Shown here piece by piece: positions 44,546-55,851 of a DNA stretch of 64,000 bases (position 1 is its first letter; each line of letters opens with the position of its first letter). This stretch comes from Poecilobothrus nobilitatus. Its lineage: Eukaryota > Arthropoda > Insecta > Diptera > Dolichopodidae. Below the pieces are notes generated by a model. It was given only the letters and a program-made list of their open reading frames with translations, was not told the DNA's origin and searched no databases. A program made the translations under genes and the position numbers. The stretch is from positions 146,868,177-146,932,176 of the forward strand of contig OX352772.1 in NCBI GenBank assembly GCA_947095535.1, read 5' to 3'.

Positions 44546-47187
44546 ATGGTTCGAAAATGTGCGCTTTCTGGATGTAAATTCAATTATAATTCTCACGCGA
44601 ATAACGTTCCAACTTTTAAATTTCCAAAAAATGAACCATTAAGAACATTATGGATAAGCGCTATATCAAAAGAAAATTAGCAACCTACGGCGTATAGTTG
44701 CATATGCGCTTATCACTTTAAAGAGTCGTGTTTTTCTTATACTAATAAAAGGCAACGTTTATTGCCAAACTATGTTCCAAGTATTTTTTCCCAATAATGT
44801 AGAATATTTATCTGATAATACAAATAGCACAGAAACGTCAAATTCTCGGGATAGTAATTTTATTTTAAACTTTAATAATTTAGTTTCAAACTTTGATAAA
44901 AATATTAATTTAAATGGCTGGTTTCTACATAAAAATAGAGAAAGTATTGTTTTATGCGTATTGCAAGAAGATGAATATTTCGCTTGTGCTTTTAAATTTA
45001 GAATTGTAATTAATAATAATCTTCTTGTTACCTGCTTCACAGGCTCTAAAAAAGAACCAGCCAAAAATTTTGTGAACACATTTTACCCAAAAATATGAAA
45101 CTTGTATTTTGGTCTCAGCTAAAACAATTGATATCGTTTTTTGATAATACCAAATCATCCGTTTCTGATGAACCATTAATAATTTTACAAAACGCTTTGA
45201 TCTTGTTAAATGATTATATAAATTTCGAGGATGATTCTGTAAAACGGGATAAATTCAATTTTATTTTTAATCAAATTGAACGGATAAATCTAAAATCACC
45301 GATATATAGTTGTGATACCATAGTAATGTCATTTTTAACTTTTGCACATTCCAGAGCTACTTATAAAATTATTTCTCAATTTCTTTCTCTTCCAAGCAGT
45401 CGCCATCTTCAAAGACTATCTTCTCAACTGCATGTAACCCCTGATTATAAACATTTAGAAAATGATAATAATTATTTAACAGTAGCTTATCAATCCTTAA
45501 CGGAACGAGAAAAATTTGTAGCCATTTTAATTGACGAAATTTATGTAGAACAAGGTCTACAATACAAAGCGAATGGTGTCGTTGGAATGGCTGACAATAA
45601 ATCTACACAAGCTGCCAGAACAATTATAGCCTTTATGATTAAGTCTGTTTACGGAAATTTCAAAGACATTGTACGTTTACTTCCCGTACTTCAACCGTCA
45701 GGTGAATACTTGACAGAAAATACAAAGGCTATAATTGAATTAGTCCAAAGTAAAGGTTTCCGCGTTCTTGTAATTATAACAGATAATCACAAAATAAATC
45801 AAAATATGTTTAAAAATTTGAGTATTCAAAATCAAAATTATTTCCCTAACCCTAACGGTAAGGGAAATATATATTTGCAGTTTGACACTGTACATCTTTT
45901 CAAAAACATTCGCAACAATTTACTTTTAGCACCAAACCAGTGCTTAATATTTTCAGATTTTGAAACCAAAGAAATTAAACATGCCCGTTTTGCACATTTC
46001 ACGGAGTTGTTTGAAAAGGAAGAAAATCTTCAAATTAGAAAAGCTTATAAATTAAACAAGAAGTCTTTGAATCCAACCAGTTTTCAGAAACAAAAAGTTT
46101 CATTTGTAGATAATATAATCCACCATTCTACAATTGCCTCCTTAAAAGGATTTGAAAAAATGCGACCAACTGCTGATTTCTGTGAAATTATCCGAAAATG
46201 GTGGGATATATGTAATACAAGAGGCAAATTCCATGGTATTAGAACTAGAAATGAATGGAATAAACCAATCAAAGAGACAACAGATCTTCGTCTCAATTTC
46301 CTAAAAGAATTTTGTGATTGGTTATCAATTTGGAATACAAACGAAAATCCAAACAGTTTTAAAAAAGACACTTTCAATGCTTTAGTATTCACTACTAAAA
46401 CATTAATAGATTTAGTCCATCTATCCTTAACGGAACTTCAAATGGACTATGTTTTACTAGGTAAATTCCAAACTGATGATTTAGAAAATAGATTCGGATT
46501 ATATCGTTCAATAGCTGGGTGCAATTACAACATTTCATATACCGAAGCTATTGAAAGCGAAAAAAAAATTAGAATTCATAAAATATATAAAAAATACCAT
46601 AACCAAAAATAAAATTTACAAAACGATATTGGAGAGAATTCTTTACATTCTTTACAAAAGAATTCGATAAAATTTTTGATTCGCGTTATTTAGCTGAGGC
46701 AAAATTTAATACAGATTGCAATTTATATACGGGAGGATATTCCTCACATTGTTTGGAAAAACATACAAAATGCGTCGATTGTAAATCAATATTCCTGAAA
46801 GAACGGGGGACTTATTCGGGTTCTTATTATTTTGACGAACTTATTAGAGGGGGTCTTTCTTTACCGACGGATGAGGTTAATTATATTTTATTTCATATGA
46901 ACGCAATCTGTCAGGAAATTTTACGGGATTTTGGTTTAAAAAAAATATTCTTTGAGAGAAGTAATCAAAAAGGCATACTGATTCAACTAACATTCACTAG
47001 TCTCAGTTTGGGTATAAATGACATAGATTTAGAATCGACGTGTAAATGTGGTAATACAAGTCGCAATATGTGTTTCCAAATAAGTAAAACATTCGCTAAT
47101 ATTTTATTAAATAATTTTACTAAACAACATAACGATACTCTTAAAAGTAATAAACAAAATAGAAAATTAAAAATATTTAATAATTAA
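44546..47187 (+). pseudogene. P-element/THAP9-type transposase, copy 2, broken
   Basis: THAP start at 44,546 with CALSGC and PTFKFP; a stop and frameshift lie near 44,680, but the Cys/His pair region is longer than in copy 1. Unlike copy 1, a single 505-codon frame (45,095-46,612) runs from the end of the THAP/linker part through the core: LIDEIYV, ITDNHKIN, FDTVHLFKNIRNNLL, TDDLENRFG and ESEKK are all in one frame. It stops at a TAA at 46,610-46,612 where copy 1 has a Glu codon; a small deletion near 46,655 follows. The Cys-rich tail is open from 46,753 to 47,187. Confidence 0.93.
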
Positions 47188-47234
47188 AAAGAGTAATATG
47201 TGATATTTATTGTGATATTTTTTTTGTTTTGTTA

Positions 47235-47259
47235 TTTGTTAGTTTTAAAAACTAACAAA
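47235..47259. terminator. 12-bp stem inverted repeat after transposase stop, copy 2
   Basis: Identical to 22,213-22,237. Confidence 0.4.
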
Positions 47260-48028
47260 GTTATATTTGTTTTTAACTTTTAGTTTGTTTTTATATTTTG
47301 TTATGTTTTTTTGTTAAATTTTTTTGTTTTTATTTATTATGTTTTTGTTTTTCGTTTTTCTATTATTTATTATTGTTTATTATATTGTTTTCCTTTGACA
47401 AAATTTGTATGCACTTGTCTTACAGATGTGTGCATTAGGCCTACTGGGGATAGCACGTAAAAAAAACGCTTCATATTCCCTACCTCATAGGTGGTGTGGA
47501 AATGGGAATAATTTTAATATATAAGATATTTAAATATTTATTTTTTTATGTACCTATATTTAGTTTATTTTATTAATAATCTTAATTTTTATTTTTTAAT
47601 TAAAATTTTCTAACTTAATTTCTAAACCAAAATTCTTGATAAAATTGGTTTTGCAAATTTTTTTATTGCCCATACTGTATCAAAAACTTCAAAAACCACT
47701 CTCATTCAAGTTTTGTTAAGGAGCTTTAATAGTGGGAAAATAAATGGAGGTATTTTTTTTAAAACATAATTTTTTAATTAAAACATTTATATATTTTAAA
47801 TTTGAATACACGAAAAGATGTGTTAAAGATGAAATTTTATGGTGGCCTTTGGAAAATTTGAAAAAATGATTATTTTTTGAGTTATTAAGGTTTATGCTTT
47901 ACCACTATTTCATTTTTTACTTTTTCCATAAGAATACGTGTAAATTTTTAGGAAAGCTTTACCACTATTTCAAAGATCTCTCTCTATGTCAAGGCCTGTG
48001 AAAACATTATTGTAGGTTATGGTTACGC

Positions 48029-49811
48029 CATAACCTACATTAATTTTTAGAAGGCCTGGACATCGAAATACTTAAATGTGTTTGTGCAAATTGTAAATGT
48101 ATTGTGAGCAAAAGCTTCGAGAAATGACATTTCATAAAGATTTTTTTGTTCTTTTCTGTTTTTGTTTCAGAAAAATGCCCAATTTTAATAATTTTCTTTT
48201 TGAGTTTTCGATATGAAATATTTATCCAAACATGCCAAATTATATATTAAAATAAAATTTGGAAATTTTTCTTTAACATAGCACACTTTCAGTTTTCAAC
48301 TTGAAATTTTCAACATATTTTCAACAAAATTAAATTTTCAGTTTTTTTTTAGCATTTCATATCGTCGCCATTTAATATTCTCAAAAAATTATGACAGTAC
48401 AAAATTATAATAAATTAGTGAACATAACCTAATAATTTAAAAGCTTTCTAATAGATTGTACTACAAATTTGGTAAATATATTTTAGTTCAAACTAAGTTT
48501 TTATATTTTTAATTATATTAAAAAATTATAAAATTTATATAAAAATAAAATTTGCAGTTTTTTCTTTATGTCAATAAAAAAATTAGCTTTCAAATCATAT
48601 TTTTCAGTAATATTTTGAAAAAAAACAAAAAAAGAAGTACCAGATTCTGGTTAAGCAATTTTCGTTTTTTTCTATACAGTCTATAAAAAAAAAATTATTG
48701 TAAATAGAATATTCATGTACTTACATGAAATAGAATAATCTTTTTATGAATAAAATTTTAAATTGCAATACTATTTGAAAAGTATTAGAAAAAAATATAT
48801 ATTATTTTAATATATGTATATATATATAATATTTTATTTTATATAACTCTAAAGTTTAGAAATATTTTATTTTATGTAGTCATATTTTTGTAGAGTTAAA
48901 TTTTTGAATTGAATTACTATTTTTAAAAGATTTTATTGTATCAATACCTATTTAAAAAAATTAATATTGCCTTTTTTAATAATTTTCTTAAATAAAGTGG
49001 GTGGAAAATGTTCGGTAGTTGGGTGTAAATTCAATTATAATAATAGCACAATATCTGTAGCTACTTTTAAATTTCCGGATAAAGAGCCTTTGAGAAGCTT
49101 AAAAGAGCCTTGTACAAAGATCAGACTGGCAACCAACAGCTTATCTTTCCATATGTAAATTGCATTTTTCAGAATCGTGTTTTAAATTAAATAATGATAA
49201 AAGTTCGCGTTTAATACCAGATGCAGTTCCAAGTATTTTCACCAATTACTTGCTAAATTTAATAGAAACTAATGATAAAAACTTACGCGATGATAATATA
49301 ATTTTAAATTTCTCTAATTTAGTTTTAAATGTTTGTAAAAAAATAAATTTAAAATACTGGAAATTATATAAAGGCCAAAATAATATTATTTTATATATTT
49401 TAATAGAAAATAATTATTTTAAATGTGATTTTAAATTTAGAATAATAATTAATAACGATCTAAGTGACCTATTTAACTTATATATTTTAATAGAAAATAA
49501 TTACTTTAAATGTGATTTTAAATTTAAAATAATAATTAATAACGATCTATGTTACTTATTTGACATTTAATACAGAAACAAAACAATTTCAAAATATTTT
49601 AAAACATTTTTCTTTAATGAATTAAGTATAAAAAAGATGCGACATTAATTTTCTCTTTGAACCAAATTGAATAAACTAAATTGTTATTTCAAGATTTATT
49701 GTTGGACCACTATTTTTTTACATAAGACTACGTGTAAATTTGTTAAAAGCTGACCCATTATTAAGCTTTTACCCTCTGCATTTCATGGCCTGATAATTTA
49801 TGTGAGTCTCG
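48029..49811 (+). mobile_element. N2: P-like element with truncated THAP gene, extra 3' deletion
   Basis: As N1, but about 325 bp between the THAP remnant and the 3' region (near 49,598) are missing, so the FAHSR fragment is gone. An extra ATATAT tract lies near 48,800. It keeps the non-inverted orientation of the internal segment, like N1. Confidence 0.75.
48997..49570 (+). pseudogene. Truncated THAP transposase remnant, N2
   Basis: Starts with GTG instead of ATG. KCSVVGC, TFKFPDKEPLRSL and, unlike the other N copies, no TAG after NSL; the frame stops at 49,156-49,158 instead. A second frame (49,160-49,570) holds the post-THAP segment with the internal duplication. Confidence 0.78.
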
Positions 49812-51639
49812 CTATATCATATAAAATTTCTCAAAAGTGCTTTTAAGAAACTTTTTATAGTGGTACAGAAAATGAAGGCTTTTTTTTTAAAAAAAATTTA
49901 AATGAAATTAATATATTTAAATATTGATAATTTAAAAATGCGCGGGATTGAATTTTATAGACTTGGAAACACGGCTAACAATAATTTAGAAGGCCTGGAC
50001 ACTGAACGAAAAAAAGCTGTATAGGGATCTATTTTTCATGAAAATACACGTAGTCTTATGGCAAAAAATAGGGGTCTATTAAAAATTTTCAAGTAACTCA
50101 AAAACAATTAATTTTTTTTAAGTTCTTCCAAAGGGGGTATTAAAATTTCATCTTTTTTACATTATTTGGTAAAAAATAATTTTAAAAAATTTAATTTTTT
50201 CATTGATAAATATTAATTTTAAAAAATTCCAATTACTTTTTTATTTAAAAAAGTTTTTTAAAAGCATTGAGAGAGCATTTATTTCGTACAATACTGAGCA
50301 AAAAAATTATTGCAAGCAACATAATGTTTATGACAATTGAAATTTAATAAATTCAGTAATATCTGAATTTATATTAATTTTATATACATGTGGAATATAT
50401 TTTATATGTGTGTAGTAAAATGGTAATAATTTATACAATTAGATAATTAACTTAGTATTTTTTTTAAAACCGTACCCCTAGTCCACTTCAGCTAAGAAAT
50501 GAAAAATATATTAATATACGTATGTATATCCAAAACTAATTTTTTTCATTCAAATTATTTTAAATAAAACAATATCACAAATTAAAAAAACAAAACTAAA
50601 ATTATAAAGCAAAACAATTCATTAAAATGAGATGGAAGAGAAATAAATTTAGAAATAATGGAATACAGATCTTGAATGGGCGAAAATCAAAAATTACATT
50701 ACGATGGCTTACAACAATATTTTTGAGTTATTAAACTTAAAAGTTGAATTTGTTCAATAATAATATTTAATTAACAGATGGTATAATAGTTATTCTAAAT
50801 TTTAAATCAATTAAATATTTAAATTAATAGTTATTCTAAAATAAAAATTACAATTAAGTAATTATTATCAGATAAAAAATATAAAAGTTTTTAGCTTTGT
50901 ATCAATTTCAGCCATTTAAATTTTTTTTTTTAATTTTTAAAATTAAATTTTGAAAGTTTAAAATTAAATCATCATCGCCTGTTTCGGTTTTCTATTTAAA
51001 TAAATATTCAGGGTAATTGCAGAAAATACTGGAAACTGCATTTGGTATCAAACGCAGCCTTTGAGCGTAATTTAAAGAAAAATATGATTTCGAAAAATGT
51101 AATTTAGTTACATATGGAACTATACGCCTTCGGTTACCAACCCAATATTAATACGGCCCTTATCCATAATGTTCTCAAAGGCTTTTTTTGGCAAAAACAC
51201 AAAAAGTCAAAGACTGTTTAGTCCAAAATTTCACATTTTTTAAATAACTTATTTAAATTAATTAAAAAAGGCAATATAAGATGCTAATAACTAAATAAAT
51301 TAATGCTTTAAAAATATTATTTATTTAATTCTTTAAAGTAAAATTTTAAAAAATAAATACCTACAGTTTATACTCATAACTATTATACAATGAAATATTA
51401 TACCCTACACCTAAAGTATAGGGTATATTAACTTTGATATTGTGTTTGTAACCACCAAAAGGAAGCGAGTTAGATATGGACATGTATATATATTCTGAAT
51501 CAGGATCACCTCCTGAGTCGATTTAACGATGTCCGTCCGTGCGTTCGCACGATAACTCAAAACCTAATAAAGCTATCTTGATGAAATTTATATAGTAGGT
51601 TACTAATTACGAAAGGAAAGCTAAGTTCGAATCTGGACA

Positions 51640-52700
51640 GTCCATGGGTTCGGATTCTGGAAGCTTCCGAATGATTCCGGAGCAAACGAGATTATCTCCA
51701 AAACCAGCAAAGATAGAACCTTTAAATTTTGTACAATGATGTTCCTTCCCATTCGATTTATGTCTCTGAAATTTAAGAGGATTTAGTCCATGGGTTTGGA
51801 TTTTGGAAGCTTCCGAACGAGCACCAGAGCAAATGAGATTATCTCCAAAACCAATAAAGATATGACCTTTAAATTTTGTACAATGATGTTCCTTCCCGTT
51901 CGATTTATGTCTCTAAAATTTGAGAGGATTTGGTCCATGGGTTCGGATTTTGGAAGCTTCCGAACGAGCCCCAGAGCAAACGAGATTATCTCCAAAATCA
52001 ACAAAGATAGAACCTTTAAATTTTGTACAATGATGTTCCTTCCCGTTCGATTTATGTCTCTGAAATTGAAGAGGATTTGGTCCACGGGTCTGGATTTTGG
52101 AAGCTTCCGAACGAGCACCAGAGCAAATGAGATTATCTCCAAAACCAACAAAGATAGAACCTTAAAATTTTTTACAATGATGTTCCTTTCCGTTCGATTT
52201 ATGTCTCTGAAATTTAAGAGGATTTGGTACATGGGTTTGGATTTTGGAAGCTTCCCAACGAGCACCAGAGCAACTGAGATTATCTCCAAAACCAACTAAG
52301 ATATAACCTTCAAATTTGGCAGAGTGGTGTTCTTTCATGTTTTATTTAAGTCTCTGAAATTTGAGAGGATTTGGTTCATGGGTTCTTATCTTGGAAACTT
52401 CCGAACGAGCCCCAGAGCAAACGAGTATATCTCCACAACCAACAAAGATAGAACTTTTATTTTTAGTACAAAGGTGTTCTGTTATGTTTCCTTTTCTGTA
52501 AAATTGGAAACCGACATTTGAAAGAATTTGAACCATGGGTTCGTATTTTGGAAACTTCCGGACGAGCACAAGAGCAACGAGCATATCTCCAAAACCAACA
52601 AAAGTAGAACCTTTAAATTTAGTACAATGGTCTTCTGGCATGTTTTCTTTATGTTCCTGAGATGGATTCGATGAATTGGAGAGGCAATTCGGTTACCTGA
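51640..52700 (+). repeat. 147-bp minisatellite, uninterrupted array (about 7 units)
   Basis: GAGGATTT-type landmarks at 51,777, 51,924, 52,071, 52,218 and 52,365 are each exactly 147 bp apart; later units are degenerate. Frames of 169-170 codons are open on both strands across 51,783-52,299. Confidence 0.92.
52316..52321. other. Unoccupied Polinton insertion site
   Basis: CAAATT-TGGCAGAGTGG: the left half continues the sequence before the Polinton (1,846) and the right half continues the sequence after it (16,914). TTGGCA occurs once here and is doubled in both occupied copies. Confidence 0.88.
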
Positions 52701-53677
52701 CACACACCTCCCAAGGACTAACAAATCTTCGAAATTAATAAAGATAGAAACATAAAATTTTTTACAAAGGTTTCAACCATATCCCAAGAGGATGCTTCTT
52801 TTACGTTCCTGAAATTCGAGTTGAATAAGACAGAAAAGGGAAGAAGTTCAAGCAGCTGCCAAAAAAAACTTATGGATTTTTATTTTAATTCGAATTATTC
52901 AGGTGTAAGGTATTAATAAGTCGGTTACTGTTACATTTACTTGTTTTTTATTAACTGTATCCTAAAAAACGAGAAATGCTTACCCAGAATTTGGTATTCA
53001 AGATTTTCAATTTATCAACATAGCATTAAAAAATATGAGTAGAAAGTTGATTTTTTTACAAGAATAGAGATAAAATATCAAACTTTCTTTTCATATGTAT
53101 TTTATCTATTTTTATTTAAATTAAAATTATAAAATCTTGATTTTAATTCAAATATACTAACCAAATTTGTGCACAATTTATTGTAAAGCTTTTGAATTGT
53201 TAGGTTATGTTCACTAAATTATGAACAATTTTTACTCTAATTCTTTTTTGATAGTGTTAAAATGGCTGTCATGTTAAAATTCTTAAAAAACCTATTCCTA
53301 TATGTTTTATGGAAAATATATTAAAAATTTTGAGTTGAAAGCTGAAATTTTGTAAGATGGTAGCAAATATTCTAAACTTTAATTTGAATTAAAATTCGAC
53401 ATTTTTGGGCAAGTATTTTATAACGAAAACTTAATACATATACATTTTCGTAAAAAATCATATTTTTGGGTAAAAAAAATAAGAAAAAAATTTAAAAAAA
53501 ATTTTCAAAATGTCATTTTTTGAGTTTTCCGCTCATTTTTTTTGTATGTATTTTACTAATCTAAACAAATATTTCAGTGTCCAGGCCTTCTAAATTATTG
53601 TTAACCGTGCTTGGAAAGAAACGAACGAAAATAAAAAATAGTTTAGTTTTTGTATAGTTTAATAGTATAGTTTTTGT

Positions 53678-53685
53678 GTTACGTC
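53678..53685. other. Unoccupied insertion site of P-like element A (unit 3)
   Basis: GTTACGTC present once, followed directly by ATAACCTACATTAA, the left end of N. Same at 57,574-57,581 and 61,842-61,849. In units 1 and 2 this octamer flanks element A. Confidence 0.85.
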
Positions 53686-53744
53686 ATAACCTACATTAAT
53701 TTTTAGAAGGCCTGGATATCGAAATACTTAAATGAGTTTGTGCA

Positions 53745-54035
53745 ATAATTTTTTGAGAGTATGAAATGGCGACGATATAAAATGCTAGAAAAAAAACTGA
53801 AAATTTAATTTTGTTGAAAATATGTTGAAAATTTCAAGTTGAAAGCTGAAATTTTGGTATGTTAAAGAAAAATTTCCAAATTTTATTTTAATATACAATT
53901 TGGCATGTTTGGATAAATATTTCATATCAAAAACTCGAAAAGAAAATTGTTAAAAATGGGTATTTTTCTGAAACAAAAACAGAAAAGAACAAAAAAATCT
54001 TTATGAAATGTCAATTTTCGAAGCTTTTTCTCACA
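53745..54035 (-). other. ~290-bp internal inversion in N3
   Basis: Reads as the reverse complement of about 23,088-23,380 in N1 (for example GGCGACGATAT here, ATATCGTCGCC there). About 75 bp next to the right breakpoint and about 15 bp at the left are missing. Confidence 0.88.
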
Positions 54036-54533
54036 ATTTTAATTCAAACTACGTTTTTATATTTTTAATTATATTAAAAAATTATAAAATATATATTAAA
54101 ATAAAGTTTGAAGTTTTTTCTTTATGTCAATCAAAAAATTAGCTTTCAAATCATATTTTTCAGTAATATTTTGAAGAAAAGAAAAAAAGAAGTACCAGAT
54201 TCTGGTTTTCGTTTTTTTCTATACAGTCTATAAAAAAAAATTATTGTAAATAGAATATTCATGTACTTACATGAAATAGAATAATCTTTTTATGAATAAA
54301 ATTTTAAATTGCAATACTACTTAAAAAGTATTAGAAAAAAATTAATATTTTATTTTAAATAACTCTAAAGTTTAGAAATATTTTATTTTATGTAGTCATA
54401 TTTTTGTAGAGTTAAATTTTTGAATTGAATTATTATTTTTAAAAGATTTTATTGTATCAATACCTATTTAAAAAAAATTAATTCAATTATTGAGTGCCTA
54501 ATATTGCCATTTTTAATAATTTTCTTAAATAAA

Positions 54534-55345
54534 GTGGGTGGAAAATGTTCGGTTGTTGGGTGTAAATCCAATTATAATAATAGCACGATATCTGTAGCTA
54601 CTTTTAAATTTCCGGATAAAGAGCCTTTGAGAAGCTTAAAAGAGCCTTGTACAAAGATCAGATTGGCAACCAACAGCTTATAGTTCCATATGTAAATTGC
54701 ATTTTTCAGAATCGTGTTTTAAATTAAATAATGATAAAAGTCCGCATTTAATACCAGATGCAGTTCCAAGTATTTTTTCACCAATTACTTGCTAAATTTA
54801 ATAGAAATGAATGATAAAAGCTTACGCGATGATAATATAATTTTAAATTTCTCTAATTTAGTTTTAAATGTTAGTAAAAAAATAAATTTAAAATACTGGA
54901 AATTGTATAAAGGCCAAAATAATATTATTTTATATATTTTAATAGAAAATAATTACTTTAAATGTGATTTTAAATTTAGAATAATAATTAATAACGATCT
55001 AAGTGACCTATTTTACCTATTTAAGTTATATATTTTAATAGAAAATAATTACTTTAAATGTGATTTTAAATTTAAAATAATAATTAATAACGATCTAAGT
55101 TACCTATTTGACAGGTAATACAGAAACAAAACAATTTCAAAATATTGAACGATATTGAAAAACGCAAAAAATGAAATATTATTATTGACCAAAATTAACC
55201 TTTTAGATATGAAGGTACCTATATATAGTTGGGATACAATCGTCATCTCATTTTCCATTTTTGCCCACTCAAGATCTATTATTACTATCCGGTCGGAAAA
55301 TATTGATTTTTGTGATATTTTTTTTGTTTTTTACTTTTTAGTACT
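54534..55345 (+). pseudogene. Truncated THAP transposase remnant, N3
   Basis: GTG in place of ATG, KCSVVGCKSNYNN THAP start, TAG after NSL, second frame 54,789-55,118 with the ~100-bp internal tandem duplication, then the WDTIVISFSIFAHSR fragment near 55,225. Confidence 0.8.
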
Positions 55346-55851
55346 GTTTTGTTTTAAATTAATTACTTTATTTTGTTTTATTATATTTTATTTTAATAAA
55401 TATATTATTTAGTTAAAAAATTATTTATATATTATTTATAGAAAACAATTTTTTAAATGCATATTTATGAATGAACACATATTTTAAAACATTTTTCTTT
55501 AATGAATTAAGTAAAAAAGATGCGACATTAATTTTCTCTTTGAACCAAATTGAATAAACTAAATGGTTATTTCAAGATTTATAGTTGGCCCACTATTTTT
55601 TTACATAAGACTACGTGTAAATTTGTTAAAAGCTGATCCCTTATTAAGCTTTTACCCTCTGCATTTCATGGCCTGATAATTGATGTGAGTCTCGCTATAT
55701 CATATAAAATGTCTCAAAAGTGCTTTTAAGAAACATTTTATAGTGGTACAGAAAATGAAGGCTTTTTTTTTAAAAAAAATTAAATTAAATTAATATATTT
55801 AAATATTGCTAATTAAAAAATGGGCGGGATTGAATTTTATAGACTTGGAAA

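Larger units (their letters stand above)
43587..48021 (+). mobile_element. A2: full-length P-like element with THAP transposase gene (4,435 bp)
   Basis: Flanked by GTTACGTC (43,579-43,586) and GTTACGCC (48,022-48,029), seven of eight matching. Same ends and contents as A1. The 5' region 43,587-44,545 has no gene. Confidence 0.9.
51399..52943. mobile_element. TATACCC-ended element with uninterrupted minisatellite
   Basis: TATACCCTACACCTAAAG at 51,399 and AGGTGTAAGGTATTAATAAG at 52,901. About 1.5 kb; the shape of the element before the Polinton arrived. It contains TGTCCGTCCGTGCGTTCG near 51,530. Confidence 0.7.
49970..53609 (-). mobile_element. X3: reverse-oriented P-like element with TATACCC element, no Polinton
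   Basis: CTTGGAAA at 49,962-49,969 and 53,610-53,617. It keeps about 900 bp of 3' subterminal sequence (50,030-50,950) lost from X1 and X2. On the - strand that region parallels the A element 3' end (GATGAAATTTTA, ATAAGACTACGTGTA next to the terminus), which supports X being a reversed P-like element. No gene. Confidence 0.85.
53685..55694 (+). mobile_element. N3: P-like element with truncated THAP gene and internal inversion
   Basis: Starts CATAACCTACATTAAT. Carries the inverted segment at about 53,745-54,035, then the usual THAP remnant and 3' region. Confidence 0.75.

Noticed and set aside
24594..49600. Second block as an assembly artefact
   Set aside because: Many private indels and substitutions distinguish the blocks (ATPase, integrase, capsid, transposase, right-end deletion). 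Allelic haplotypes joined in error cannot be excluded without reads.
51640..52700. CRISPR-like array because of regular repeats
   Set aside because: Whole 147-bp units repeat without unique spacers, and the context is eukaryotic transposon DNA.
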